A DNA stretch of 64,000 nt from Vicia villosa (taxonomy: Eukaryota > Streptophyta > Magnoliopsida > Fabales > Fabaceae). The stretch is from NCBI RefSeq assembly GCF_029867415.1, contig NW_026705578.1, forward strand, positions 310,001 through 374,000, given 5' to 3'. This document shows positions 35,690-48,000 of the stretch, in pieces (positions within the stretch are counted from its first letter, which is position 1; the number at the start of each line of letters is the position of its first letter). Made by a program: the position numbers and the translations under genes. The notes under the pieces were generated by a model that was given only the letters and a program-made list of their open reading frames with translations, made no database searches and was not told where the DNA came from.

Positions 35690-38600
35690 TTATGCGTAGT
35701 ATTTTTTGACTATGTCTGCGTTCACAGGTTGCGGGAAGTCCTCTCCATCCATAGTAGTGAGTATCATTGCTCCTCCAGAGAAGATTTTCTTGATAACGAA
35801 TGGTCCTTCATAGGTGGGAGTCCACTTGCCCCTAGGATCACCTTGCGGTAGAATTATTCTCTTTATGACCAAGTCACCAACTTGATAAACTTGTTGCTTG
35901 ACTCTTTTGTTAAATGCCTTGATCATACGTTTCTGATACAATTGTCCATGGCAAACAGCCGCGAGCCTCTTTTCATCAATCAAGTTTATCTGATCTAGTC
36001 GAGTCTGGATCCATTCATCTTCATCTAGCTCTGCTTCTTTCATGATCCTTAATGACGGTATCTGAACCTCAATTGGTAGTACAGCTTCCATACCATATAC
36101 TAGTGAGAACGGGGTTGCCCCAGTTGATGTGCGTGCAGAGGTACGGTAACCATGAAGAGCAAACGGTAACATTTCATGCCAATCCTTGTAAGTCACAGTC
36201 ATCTTTTGCACAATCTTTTTGATGTTTTTGTTGGCGGCCTCCACAGCGCCATTCATCTTTGGTCTATAAGGCGAAGAATTGTGATGTTTGATGTTGAATT
36301 GTGTGCAGAGCTCGGTAATCATCTTGTTGTTCAGATTAGTACCATTATCAGTGATGATTCTTTCGGGAATGCCATACCGACAGATGAGGTTATGTTTAAT
36401 GAATCGAGCCACCACATTCTTGGTTACGGAGGCAAATGAAGCAGCTTCTACCCATTTAGTGAAATAATCGATGGCTACTAAAATGAAACGGTGTCCATTG
36501 GAAGCAGTGGGCTTAATTTCTCCAATCATATCAATGCCCCACATTGCAAAGGGCCAGGGAGCAGTTAGTACATTTAGAGGAACGGGAGGCACATGTACTT
36601 TGTCGGCGTATATCTGGCACTTGTGACAAGTTTTTGAATGGTGGTGACAGTCAGTTTCCATTGTAGACCAGTAGTAACCTGCTCTTAGAATCTTCTTGGC
36701 CATAGTATGTCCACTAGAGTGGGTTCCAAAAGTACCATCGTGCATGTCTTCCATGATCTTTTCAGCCTCCTTTTTGTTCACACAACGAAGCAGGGTTGAA
36801 TCATGGTTGCGCTTGTATAAAGTCCCATTGCTCAGAAAGAACTTGGATGCGAATCTTCTTAGGAATTTTTTGTCATTGATGGATGCCCCTTCAGGGTATT
36901 CTTGAGTCTCGAGGTACCTTTTTACTTCGTAGAACCATGGTTTCTCTTCAGCCTCGTCGTCAACTATCTCATAACAATATGCAGGTTCGTCATGTCTTTC
37001 AATGATAACTATAGGAGCCTCATTATCCCAATTGACTTTGAACATAGATGACATAGTAGCTAACGCATCGGCCAGCTGATTCTCTTCTCGGGGGATATGT
37101 TCGAAAGTAATCTCTTCAAAATATGGAATTAAGGATAGTACGAACTCCTTGTAGGGTATGAGATTAGGATGTTTTGTATCCCATTCCCCTCTGATTTGGC
37201 TGATTACTAGTGCTGAATCCCCATACACTTCCAGGAATTTGATCCTTAAATCGATAGCAGCTCTGAGCCCCAAGATACACGCTTCATACTCAGCCATATT
37301 GTTGGTGCAGTCGAAACACAATCTTGCGGTGAATGGGGTGTGTCCACCAGCAGGAGAGACAATTATAGCGCCAATGCCATTACCAAGTGCATTCGAAGCT
37401 CCATCGAAAACCATAGTCCATCGGGATCCTGGTTCAGGTCCTTCATCCGGGCCAGGTTGCTCATAGTCAGTAACAAGCATCACATCTTCATCTGGAAATT
37501 CAAAGTTCATCGATTGGTAGTCATCTACCGCCTGTTGTGCCAAATGATCTGCTACTACACTACCCTTGATTGCCTTCTGTGTAGTGTATTGGATGTCATA
37601 TTCTGTTAGTATCATTTGCCATCTTGCTATTCGTCCAGAGAGAGCAGGTTTCTCGAATACATACTTGATGGGATCCATTCGGGAAATCAACAAGGTGGTA
37701 TGGTTCAACATATACTGTCTCAGTCGGCGAGCAGCCCAAGCCAAAGCACAGCAAGTTTTCTCGAGCAGTGAGTATCTTGTTTCACAGTCGGTAAACTTTT
37801 TGCTAAGGTAGTATATTGCATGCTCTTTTCGACCAGACTCGTCATGTTGCCCCAGTACGCACCCCATTGAGTTCTCTAACACTGTTAAGTACATAATTAG
37901 AGGTCTTCCTTCGGCAGGTGGTATCATGATCGGAGGTTCTTGCAGGTACTTCTTTATTTTGTCAAAGGCCTCTTGACATTGGTCATTCCATTTTACTACT
38001 TGATCTTTCTTCAGTAACTTGAAGATTGGCTCACAAGTAGCGGTCAAATGGGAGATAAATCTAGCAATGTAATTCAGTCGACCCAGGAATCCTCTAACTT
38101 CTTTCTCGTCTCGTGGAGCGGGCATTTCTTGTATGGCTTTCACTTTAGCAGGATCAACTTCGATACCTTTGCTACTAACAACAAAACCCAACAGCTTGCC
38201 AGACCTCACGCCAAAGGTGCACTTGTTCGGATTCAATCTCAACTTGTACTTCTTCAACCTATCAAACAACTTCTGTAAATGGACCAGATGTTCTTCTTCA
38301 GTGTTGGACTTTGCAATCATATCATCAACATAGACCTCTATCTCTTTGTGGATCATATCATGGAATAAGGCTACCATTGCACGTTGGTAGGTTGCCCCAG
38401 CGTTCTTCAACCCAAATGGCATGACTTTGTAACAGAAAGTGCCCCAAGGCGTAGTGAATGTTGTCTTCTCCATATCCTCGGGTGCCATCTTAATCTGATT
38501 GTAACCTGAGAAACCATCCATAAAAGAGAAAACCTTGCATTGTGCAGTACTATCAACCAGAATGTCGATATGTGGTAATGGGAAATCATCTTTAGGACTT

Positions 38601-39161
38601 GCTCGATTCAAATCTCTATAGTCTACACACATTCTGACTTTTCCATCTTTCTTCGGTACGGGCACTATATTGGCGATCCATGGCGGATAACTCACTACTT
38701 TCAGGAACCCAGCATTGAATTGTTTCTCGACCTCTTCTTTGATTTTCTGAGCCATGTCTGGTCTGCTTCTTCGTAACTTCTGTTTAACTGGAGGACTATT
38801 CTCTTTGATAGGTAAACGATGAACCACAATATCAGTATCGAGCCCAGGCATGTCTTCGTATGACCAAGCGAAGATCTCAACATTGTCTCGTAACATCTGG
38901 ATCAACCTTTGCTTGACAGCATCCTCTAATTCAGCCCCTATCTTGATTTCTTTTTTTTCTTCATCGGTACCTATGTTCACAACTTCAATTGGCTCTTCGT
39001 GCGGTTGTATAGTCTTTTCTTCTTGCTCTAATAAACGGGCAAGTTCTCTAGGCACTTCACAACCATCCTCACCTTCATCCTCAGCTTGATAGATCGGATT
39101 TTCAAAGTCATATTTAGCAATAGCAGAATCGTTATCAACAGGATCCAGCGTGGATGTGGAT
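35690..39161 (-). CDS. pol: Ogre B pol exon: RT, RNase H, second RNase H, integrase
   Basis: An intact pol exon, about 1156 residues from the inferred acceptor (CTGCAG|A, exon base 39161). Domains: RT with VDYRDLNRASPKDDFPLPHI near residue 190 and YVDD near 275; first RNase H near 410; archaeal-type second RNase H near 600 (VFDGASNALGNG); integrase zinc finger near 860 (CHKC) and catalytic core with DMIGE, TDNGTN and NGAVEAANK; then a C-terminal region with QVGDLVIKR and GPFVIKKI blocks. It ends at a normal stop at 35690-35692. No frameshift or stop was seen. The corresponding Ogre A protein is very similar along its length, so the two LTR subfamilies share closely related pol genes. Confidence 0.96.
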
Positions 39162-39429
39162 CTGCAGTGCATTATGTGGGTGTGTGTGAGAACGCATAGC
39201 TATAAAAAGTAAATAAAAGAAAAATAAAGGCAAACACACAATTTGAATACGAAACGTCCAATGTTTTATTGAATGAAAATATGCTTATGAAATGACAAGC
39301 CCTAACAAATGGACCATTGTGCCTCGGGCAGGACACATGGCTTTAGCGTTTTATTGTCTTTATTGAAATACAAGAATTAAAAACTGGAAATAAGGGAAAA
39401 GCAGGAAATAAACTAAGAGTGGCAATTAC
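39162..39429 (-). other. Probable spliced intron between gag-pro and pol of Ogre B
   Basis: Donor GA|GTAATT (intron base 39429) and acceptor CTGCAG|A (intron end 39162) give a 268-bp intron on the minus strand. Phases match: two codon bases upstream, one downstream. Without splicing, the gag-pro frame stops inside the donor (TAA at 39426-39428). This supports splice-dependent pol expression. Confidence 0.75.
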
Positions 39430-42400
39430 TCCTGATTATAGGAGATAGAAACAATGTCCTCGGCCTTCCAGTTGTCCAGCCCTTTGTTTGATGTAGGAAA
39501 GATCCACTTGTCCAGGTTGTGATTGTCTTCCTCTTCTTCAATAGCATTGACTCCCTTGCTGATGAAGTGATGCTTCAAGTCTTCTGAACGAGGAGGTGGT
39601 GTTCCCTTTTGATCCTTAGCAGTGCAGCCTAAACCCCATTTGTTGGATTTGTATGGGATGTCAGGTAATTGCCCCCAGATAGTGCAGCCACCCTCTTCTA
39701 CCACAACCCTAGCGTCTTTCAGGGAAGCCATTGTAGGAATATCTCCAGTAATTTTAGGAGGAGTGTAGACATGTTTAGTTTCTGGAACTGGTTCAAGCTT
39801 CCATTCATGTGCTATGCGGGGTGATTCAAATGTCTCTCCAGTGAACTCAAGATACTTGGTTTCATCTACGAAACTTACCAAATATTCATCTTCACCATGC
39901 ACAGTGACAATCTTGCCTTCCATTGGGTATCTCAACTTCTGATGGAGAGTTGAAGTCACAGCATTTGCTTTATGTATCCAGGGACGCCCAAGTAGACAGG
40001 AATAGGCGGGACGAATATCCATCACGTAGAACACAGTATTAAAAGTTTGGGCGCCTACTCTGATGGGGAGCTCAACTTCGCCATACACAGTACTCATAGT
40101 GCCATCATAAGCTTTGACTATCACATTACTAGATTTCAGCTCAATTCCATCGACCTTGAGTCTGTCCAACACCACCTTGGGTAACACATTCAGAGAAGAG
40201 CCATCATCAACTAGTACATGAGCCAGGGTAGTACCACCACATTCAATGGAGATATGCAGTGCCTTGTTATGATTCCTCCCACTAGGACTTAGATCAGCAT
40301 CAGAAAACCCAAGGTAGTTATCAGTTGTTAAGTTCGCCATACAGTTCTCGAGTTGAGTGACAGAAATCTCTTGTGGCACATGGGCAGCTTCTAGAAATTT
40401 CATCATAGCCTTGGCATGGGTCTTTGAACAACTCAGGAGCGACAGCATAGAGATCTTGGAAGGAGTATGCCCCATTTGTTCAACAATATCATAATCACTC
40501 TTGCGGATGTATTTCAGGAACTCATTTGTTTCTTCAGATGGCGCATTTCTAGTGACAGTTTCAGGTTCAGGCAGCGGTCCTTTACCATGAGCGTCAGCAT
40601 TCGGGGTGATAGTAATGGTAGGTGAAGTAACATTTGGGGAGATCTCTGGAGAAAACACCCTTCCACTCCTCGTCACCTTGCTAGTTCCAGCAATGTTTCC
40701 TACATCAGGATTGACATCTTCATAAACCTTATCAAATTCAAGTTCTTGCTTAACTCCTTGCACATAGACCTCGGAACCATAATTCCAAGGGATAGCTTTG
40801 TCAGATGAGTATGGCATAGGACCAGGTTTAGTGATAATGATCGGAGCCACACGGGGTTCAGCAGAAATCTTGAAAGGAGCCTTGGTAGGGATCTTTAGTG
40901 GTACTTTAGAGATCACAGATACATCTTCGAGCTTCAAACCACGGGAGAAACCCTCACACAACTCTTCAATAGTGGGAGTCTTCTCAAATCTGATAGTGCC
41001 ACGATCCATCCAGCCTTGGATGCCTCTTTTCAGGTTCTCACAACCCTCGGGTATGAGTGCACAGTAATAACAGCCAGGGTCGCAACCTGGAAATAAACCA
41101 GCTCGCAACAACTTTCTTTTGATATCGGGGAGAGGAGTTGACAGGTCCCTCACATCATAGACATGGATTGTGTCCATGATGGCATTAACAGTATGGTCAT
41201 GCTTTGGCATTGGAGCAGTGATGACATTAGGGGTCTCAGGAGCGTCGAACTCAATTTCACCAGCTTCCAACATGTCTTGAACCTTATTTCTCAACGCCCA
41301 ACAATTATCGGTAGTGTGCCCAGGACTATTAGAATGATACGCACATTTGGCCTTAGGGTCATAATTTGGAGATGTGGTAGTAACACTCTTGGGCGGGTCT
41401 CTCAGAGTGATTAGGTTGGCTTTCAGCAGATGTTGCAGAACTTGCGATAGAGGCATGTTGATCTTGGTGAATTGCCTCCTTGGTCTATCAGTCTTGCGTT
41501 TGTAGTCTTGTCTAGGAGTTTGTTGAGATATTGGTGCAGAGATGAGGACGGCACCAACAGACTGATTCTGGTCATCCTTACTACGGCTCTTTTGACTATG
41601 AATAGCATTAGACTCGTTTCTTCCTTGATATGGCTTCCTTGTAGTACCAGAGGCAGAACCCACTTGAATCTTCCCACTTCGAATACCATTTTCCACACGT
41701 TCCCCAGTTAAAATGAGTTCAGTAAACCCAGAAGAAGAACTACCCAGCAGGTGACTATAGAATGGCCCAGTTAGCGTGCCCATGAACATGTCTACTAACT
41801 CCCTATCATTTAAAGAGGGTTGGACTCTCCCAGCCAAATCTCTCCATTTCTGGGCATACTCCTTGAAACTTTCTTTAGGACCCATGGACATGCTTTGAAG
41901 TTGCATGCGAGTCGGTGCAAGATCAGAGTTATATTGGTATTGCTTGTAGAAAGCCACAACCAAATCTTCCCATGTACGGACGCTAGCACTTTCCAGCTTA
42001 TAATACCATTCGAGTTGAGTTCCAGATAAACTCTCTTGAAAGAAATGGATCCAGAGCCTCTTATCAGCAGTGTGAGGTTGAATCTTCCTCACGTAAGACC
42101 TCAAGTGCATCTTAGGACAGGAAATTCCATCATACTTAGCAAAAACTGGAGTCTTGAACTTCGGAGGAATAACGACCCCAGGGACGAGTCCTAATTCTTC
42201 AAAGTCCAACCCAGGTACCTTCTGAACTTCCATGCTTCTCAGACGCTCTTCCAGTAGCCTATACTTCTCATCAGCGTAATCCTCGTCTTGGGGATACTCG
42301 TCTTCTTCTTCTTCTTCTTCACCATCAGAACCTACATGGCTTCCCTGATTGTTCTTGACACTGAGATCATCTCTCTCTTCATCTTCCTCATTCTTAGGGA

Positions 42401-42599
42401 TTTCAGCATCTTCGGCCCTCCTGGGACGACCTTTGAACCTTCTTCCCAGATTGATCACTCCTTTGGGCTTCTGAGTCTTCTTTTCCTTCTTAGTCAGAAG
42501 GGCTTTCAGTTCATTTTGCCCATTGGCCAGGTTCAGAATCAGAGCTTGAAATTCAGCATTCTGAGTTTGGAGAGCTTTGACAGATTGTTCGAGATCCAT
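39426..42599 (-). CDS. gag-pro: Ogre B gag-protease
   Basis: Open frame of 1057 residues. Start MDLEQSVKALQ, then an acidic stretch (D/E runs near residue 100), gag core about 140-320, a CCHC-like knuckle CAYHSNSPGHTTDNCW near 425, and protease near 785 with LVDDGSSLNVLP followed by LLGRPWIH. The protease active site reads DDGS, against DNGS in Ogre A. The last codons run into the splice donor, so the true product is probably a gag-pro-pol fusion after splicing and a gag-pro without it. No internal lesion. Confidence 0.95.
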   Translation of the reverse strand: MDLEQSVKALQTQNAEFQALILNLANGQNELKALLTKKEKKTQKPKGVINLGRRFKGRPRRAEDAEIPKNEEDEERDDLSVKNNQGSHVGSDGEEEEEEDEYPQDEDYADEKYRLLEERLRSMEVQKVPGLDFEELGLVPGVVIPPKFKTPVFAKYDGISCPKMHLRSYVRKIQPHTADKRLWIHFFQESLSGTQLEWYYKLESASVRTWEDLVVAFYKQYQYNSDLAPTRMQLQSMSMGPKESFKEYAQKWRDLAGRVQPSLNDRELVDMFMGTLTGPFYSHLLGSSSSGFTELILTGERVENGIRSGKIQVGSASGTTRKPYQGRNESNAIHSQKSRSKDDQNQSVGAVLISAPISQQTPRQDYKRKTDRPRRQFTKINMPLSQVLQHLLKANLITLRDPPKSVTTTSPNYDPKAKCAYHSNSPGHTTDNCWALRNKVQDMLEAGEIEFDAPETPNVITAPMPKHDHTVNAIMDTIHVYDVRDLSTPLPDIKRKLLRAGLFPGCDPGCYYCALIPEGCENLKRGIQGWMDRGTIRFEKTPTIEELCEGFSRGLKLEDVSVISKVPLKIPTKAPFKISAEPRVAPIIITKPGPMPYSSDKAIPWNYGSEVYVQGVKQELEFDKVYEDVNPDVGNIAGTSKVTRSGRVFSPEISPNVTSPTITITPNADAHGKGPLPEPETVTRNAPSEETNEFLKYIRKSDYDIVEQMGHTPSKISMLSLLSCSKTHAKAMMKFLEAAHVPQEISVTQLENCMANLTTDNYLGFSDADLSPSGRNHNKALHISIECGGTTLAHVLVDDGSSLNVLPKVVLDRLKVDGIELKSSNVIVKAYDGTMSTVYGEVELPIRVGAQTFNTVFYVMDIRPAYSCLLGRPWIHKANAVTSTLHQKLRYPMEGKIVTVHGEDEYLVSFVDETKYLEFTGETFESPRIAHEWKLEPVPETKHVYTPPKITGDIPTMASLKDARVVVEEGGCTIWGQLPDIPYKSNKWGLGCTAKDQKGTPPPRSEDLKHHFISKGVNAIEEEEDNHNLDKWIFPTSNKGLDNWKAEDIVSISYNQE

Positions 42600-42734
42600 C
42601 TTTCTTACTGAAATAAACAGCGGAAAGATGAGGCATTTGTCTTTATGAAACCTGTGATGCGATGTTTATGAATGATATGATTATGCATATGCAATGTTTT
42701 CAAGGAATTGAAAGAATTTTAACTCGTGTTGAAA

Positions 42735-42735
<1 letters not shown>

Positions 42736-42771
<36 letters not shown>
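42736..42771 (+). repeat. A36 homopolymer between gag and ORF1 of Ogre B
   Basis: A run of 36 A bases on the plus strand (poly-T in the element's sense strand) in the ORF1-gag spacer. Ogre A has a pyrimidine-rich tract at the equivalent place. The length may be uncertain, because such runs are prone to sequencing error. Confidence 0.85.
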
Positions 42772-42772
<1 letters not shown>

Positions 42773-42850
42773 ATTATTTATTAATTAAATTGTAAGGTCA
42801 TAACCCCAAAAGTTACATTAAAATAAAGAAATTAATAATAAATAAAGACA

Positions 42851-44326
42851 CTAAATCCCAGGATTTTTGTCTTCCTGACGACGCCTCCTCTTTAGGACTC
42901 GGACTTCTTCCTTGTGTGCCTTGATCATTTCCTCTCTTTCTTGAACAAGCCTAGAAATTTCGTTTTCCCATGAATTAATCTGATCTGGAGAAACAAAATC
43001 TTCAATCTTCCATTTGCGGGAAAAGTAATCAAGTAAAGTCTCTTTCTCTTTGGCGTCTTGTATTAACACCTCTTTTTCAGCTTCCACTTTTAGTAAGCGT
43101 CTCTCAAAGTCTTCCCTTTCCCTTTTCAGTCGGTTAACAGTTGCAACCAGGTCTTCATTTGGAGCAGGAATGTATGGCTCAAATGCAATTGGGGCAGCAG
43201 GAGGAGCTACCCTTGGAACTATGGGTGTATCAGATGGATAAGGCATCCCAAATTCCATAACTCGATCATAAACCCATTGGAAATATGGATCCCATGGCAT
43301 GTAATTTCTCCTTCCTATATCCTTTGCGCCAACTTTCTTTACTTTCATCCAAGCTTTGATGAAAAGGTCTCTCTTCTTCTCTTTGTCGGAATCATAATGG
43401 AAATATTCTGCACTGAGATACAAAGAACGTGGTTTATCCTTCAAGGCAAAGCCAAACTGATGTCGAGCTAGAATGGGATTATAAGTTATTCCTCCACGAA
43501 CACCAAGGAGAGGTATATTAGGGAAATCTCCACAACTATCAAATAGCAAGGTTCCCTCAAACTTCTTTTGGTACCATAGGATGTCGTCGAAAGAAAGCTT
43601 CATAATTCTTTGAGCCCAAGTTAATCCTTCTTCATTCTTTCTTACGGAGAGAGGTAAGTGCGAAATAAACCACTTATGTAATAGAGAAGCACATCCTAGG
43701 ACACAACCTTTCCTTTTTGATGCTCGGAAATGAATAGAATGTAGCAAGTCACCAAGTAAAGTAGGAACCGGATTCTTGCTAAGGAATATATTGATAGCAG
43801 CCACATCAACAATTTTGTCATAACGGAAAAACAAAACTTGTCCATAAATTAAGAGAGACAACACAGCTTCCAAGGCATCCATACTTGAAGCTTTAGCAAG
43901 AATTTCCGCTTTTTCGTAGAGGAAATCAAGGGGTAATCCAGAATACTCTTTCTTACTAATCCAAACCTTCTCAATTTCTGATCTCGGCAAGTGCAGGGCA
44001 GCAGCAATGACTTCCAACTTAGGCTCTTCTTCTTTACCAGTATAAGGAATTTTATTAAGCACAGGGAGTCCAAGCAAGTAGGAGAATTCTTCCAAGGATG
44101 GTACTAACTGAAAATCTCTATAAGTGAAGCAATGTAGTAACGGATCATAGAATTGAACCATGGTGTTGAGAAGAACTTCATCCACATTAGTTCGTACCAA
44201 ACTTAGGAGTGTATTGAGAGAATCACTGAATTTGAGAGAACCAGAGATGTTGTCGCAGAAAATCTTCAATTGTGTTGGCACTTTCTTGAAATTGAGGAAG
44301 AACGGTTTACGGCCTTTTGTTTCCAT
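42851..44326 (-). CDS. Ogre B ORF1 (PMD-like protein of unknown function)
   Basis: A 491-residue frame from METKGRKPFF; the frame is open 44 codons further upstream (44458), but those residues are Cys-rich and unlike Ogre A, so the internal Met is preferred. Shared blocks with Ogre A ORF1: FTYRDFQLVPSLEEFSYLLG, NPVPTLLGD, GVRGGITYNP. The C-terminal 110 residues are strongly charged with heptad-like spacing, probably a coiled coil, ending in a basic RRRRRQ tail. No known enzyme motif. Confidence 0.88.
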   Translation of the reverse strand: METKGRKPFFLNFKKVPTQLKIFCDNISGSLKFSDSLNTLLSLVRTNVDEVLLNTMVQFYDPLLHCFTYRDFQLVPSLEEFSYLLGLPVLNKIPYTGKEEEPKLEVIAAALHLPRSEIEKVWISKKEYSGLPLDFLYEKAEILAKASSMDALEAVLSLLIYGQVLFFRYDKIVDVAAINIFLSKNPVPTLLGDLLHSIHFRASKRKGCVLGCASLLHKWFISHLPLSVRKNEEGLTWAQRIMKLSFDDILWYQKKFEGTLLFDSCGDFPNIPLLGVRGGITYNPILARHQFGFALKDKPRSLYLSAEYFHYDSDKEKKRDLFIKAWMKVKKVGAKDIGRRNYMPWDPYFQWVYDRVMEFGMPYPSDTPIVPRVAPPAAPIAFEPYIPAPNEDLVATVNRLKREREDFERRLLKVEAEKEVLIQDAKEKETLLDYFSRKWKIEDFVSPDQINSWENEISRLVQEREEMIKAHKEEVRVLKRRRRQEDKNPGI

Positions 44327-45042
44327 ATTCAAACAACCTACAAAACAACATACGGTTAAAAAACCTCCAATTCCTTGAAATGGGTTAGTCATGCCATGTA
44401 TGAATGATGCATGTATGCATGATGCACATACACAGGTAAATCCACACAAATCACACAATTTTTGGATTAAGGCTTGCGTGGAGTTTGATCAGGTGTCCTT
44501 CCCAAAGGTATTTCTACGGATAAGGAAATTTCAGCAACGGGTTCTACCAAGTGACTCAGAATTGTCGACCCTCCTAAAGCACCCTCGAACATGATACATA
44601 CATACCATGCAATGATACTTTTGAGAAAGAGCCTATCTGAGCTGTAGTATCGGGTAGCGACTATGCTCTCAACATACATCAAGAGTAGTCCCCCCACTAC
44701 GTTCCTAAAAGCCAGGATGGGTTAAAGGTAACTAACGGTCCTTGAGCTCCGACTCACCCACAGGTATCCACACGAACCTCCCTCATACAAGAGAAGCATG
44801 TAAACACCCATAGAGGCCTAACTCAAGCGTGAACTCTCATATTGACCAATCCCAAGCATACACAAGGGAGGTCGCCATGACTATGCCACTTCCTATCTTA
44901 GATGTACTTGAATCCGGGAATAGGATTCGTCCTTCAGTTAATTCCCAAAACGCCCCTGAAAAATAAAACAAACAAAGCAAACAATAGAAAACATTTAAAA
45001 TGAATCCTAAACTTTTAAGGTAACCCCTCTTAATCGAAATTT
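44327..45042 (-). other. Untranslated leader of Ogre B
   Basis: Between PBS and ORF1. Nothing coding is supported; the extended ORF1 frame (to 44458) is the only open stretch. Confidence 0.6.
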
Positions 45043-45060
45043 TCCCCAGCAGAGTCGCCA
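45043..45060 (-). other. Primer binding site of Ogre B
   Basis: The minus strand reads TGGCGACTCTGCTGGGGA four bases after the LTR end (ATTACA|GAAC). Identical to Ogre A. Confidence 0.88.
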
Positions 45061-45064
45061 GTTC

Positions 45065-48000
45065 TGTAATACGGTGAACTGACTTTTATAATCGAAATGT
45101 TGCGGATAGCAAGAGTCGCCACCGACTTTTATTTTATCCAAATTTAATTAGAAAGGCTAAAAGAACAGGAAAAACCTTTTAAATAAAATAGGGTTCGGGG
45201 GGTAATTATGCAAAGGGAAGGTGTAAGGCACCCTTTGCATCCATGGTTATCCATGGGCTCTTAATTTGCTTTGCTCTTTTTGTTTCAGAAAGGTAGAAGA
45301 AGAAGATATGGACTTTAGCTCGTAAATGAGCGTAGCCATATTGAAGAATTTTGAGAAAGAATATTTGAAAATATTTAGAGCAAGGCAAAGCAATTTAAGA
45401 GCAATTTACCTTATATTTGAGAAATCTGTTCTTTCAGCCTTTCAGAGCGAAAGGGTCTATCCTTGCCATAAGAGGGCAGGAAGCCTTTCATTTGGAGGTT
45501 TAAGGGTCATCGAAATATCCTTTGCCATAAGACTGTCCCATGCCATAGAAGGGCAGGTAGTCTAAGGCGAGGATCAGAATAAGCCTTTTCGTAGGCAGCC
45601 AGAGGATACCTCAGCCTTTTCCGTAGGCAACATCCGAGGGTCGAGGTCATTTGTGTATCGAAGGCAGCATCATTAGGGTCGTGACCTTTTTATCGAGGCA
45701 ACACGGCTGAGGTATCCTCGAATTCGAGGGACATGGCTTATTCTGCAGAAAAACGAAGGCAACAGGCAACAGGCAACAGGCAACAGGCAACAGAGAGGGT
45801 TACCCAAAAGCGTGCGTGTGTGCATCAATCACGTGATTCAATTCAAATTATATTATCTTGTAAATTAGTGATTCTAGGTTAATTACAATCTTGCACTCCC
45901 TAAATTACTAACCACGCAGTTATAAAGCAATAAAGGGGAAGGGAAATTGAAACCAGTGGATCCCTTATCAGGGTTTGACACAAGTAATAATAATAAAAAT
46001 AAAATATAAATGGATAAAATTTAGGGTTACCAAACTCGTGGCTTTGGCAATCCACAAACCCTGAAAGACAGAAAATAAAAGTTGGGTGAGTGTATGGCTA
46101 ATTCGAAGATAATCAGGATTAAATTAAAATAAAAGGAAAGAAAAATAAATTAACAATAATAATAAAAAAAATAGGAGATACTTAGCTTCGATTGGAATTT
46201 GATCTGATATGGTTAAAGTCGGAGGAAACCTCGGAGGTAAACCCTGAAACAAGTAGAAAACATGTGAAGGGCAAGGCAAACCCTAAAAATAAATCAATTT
46301 AAAAGATAAATAAAATTGAATAAAGCAGCACACTTATCTTCGAGGTTTGTTGAAGGCGCGTAGTCGGAATTAACCATATTGCTAATCCTGAAAAGGCACA
46401 AAAGAGAAAATGTATTCAGTGTAGGGCAAACCCTAATTAGGATTCAAATGGAGTATAATGGTGGATTGATTTAATTAATCATTGGTCTTAGACCTAATTA
46501 ATTCAATCGAAATAAGAAAATCAAAACGAGGGTAAAAATAATTTTATGGAATTTTTGGAATAAAAATAAAATAAATACAAATTTTTAAAGGTTTTTAATA
46601 ATTAAGTCAAATTGAATAACTATTATTATAAATAATGTATATATTAAATAAAAGTAAAATAAATAATAGTAAGTATTGAAATATTTATGCCAAAAAAATT
46701 TATATTATATTTACATATATAAGACAGTTTTATTTGAAGAAAATAATATATGTATATATATATATAAAAATAAAAGAGGCTGTGTAATCAAAAATAAAAA
46801 AAAAATTGAGATTTTCTTAACTTTTAATCGTGTGTTGCGCGCTCCTGAAGGACCATGGTGGGCATGCAGGTCTGGGCGCGTTGGATGCTGTTGGAAGATG
46901 ATCCAATGGCTGATAGGGCGAAGGCACACCACATACACGCGCATGCAGAGCATAGGATCCGTCGCTGCTTCCTCTTTCCGCGCGCGCCAAAATCATTTGA
47001 AGGCAGCCACTCACGCGACGACACGTCGTCGTCTTCTCCCCCAAAAACCTGCAACAGCTTCTTTTACACCCCTTTTTTAGGAGCGCTGTAAAAGGGCAAA
47101 CATTCTACACCTGCGAAAATCCAAACGAATGCAAAACCACACAAAAATTTGGCGCGACTGCACCAATTGATTCGTCTAAGATCCCTGAGTACGATTATGG
47201 CATTAATTTTGCCTGATTTTACATGAATCAGGAAGCCCCAATTTAAGAGGTTTAAACCCTAACATGGTATATCCTTCATGTTGGCATAGAAACTCAATTA
47301 CAACTCCAGAATCAACCAGAACATAATAATAAACACACAAATCCATTCAATTTATGCAAATGATGCGTGATGCATTGCAATCGAGACTAAAAAAGAAAAT
47401 GCAAACCGTGGGGGATTTGAGGATGATTCTGGCCGTTTCAACGTGTGATTGGGATCGGAAACGCTTCCTGGATGCCTTGGGAACGTGTTGAGATCGATTA
47501 GAAACTTTGAATTGACTTATAATGCAGATTGGTAGTTTGAAATTTTTGTGAACTTTGAACTCGGGTTTTGCTCTCCCTGGCTGCCGATTTTTTTTTCTCT
47601 TGCTATTTGGACTTGTTATGTATATATATTAGAAGAATTAGGGTTGCTAATTGTGAAGAGAATCCTTATGAATCAATTTTTGCACTCTTTGGAACTTTGA
47701 TTTTTTCAATCTTTCTAAAGTTGTCCAAATTTGTTTTAATCACACCAATCTTGCCGGCCACGAATTTGTATTGAATATATGTATTAAATGGAGATTGAAA
47801 TTGTATCCCACATATTTTTATATCAAATATTTGATTTTGTTTCAATTTAATTGATTTTAACTCTTTTTAAATTGAATAAAAATCAAAAATAAATTAATTA
47901 AATCAGATAAATTCGTGGGGATTGGCTTCTAGGCTTTGGATGACTTGTGGATCAAGATTGAATCAAAATCTCTTGGGCCCATTTGCAAAAATTTTCAATT

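Noticed and set aside
42736..42771. A36 run as a retroposon tail
   Set aside because: It lies between ORF1 and gag of an intact Ogre with no element boundary on either side; it is a homopolymer expansion.
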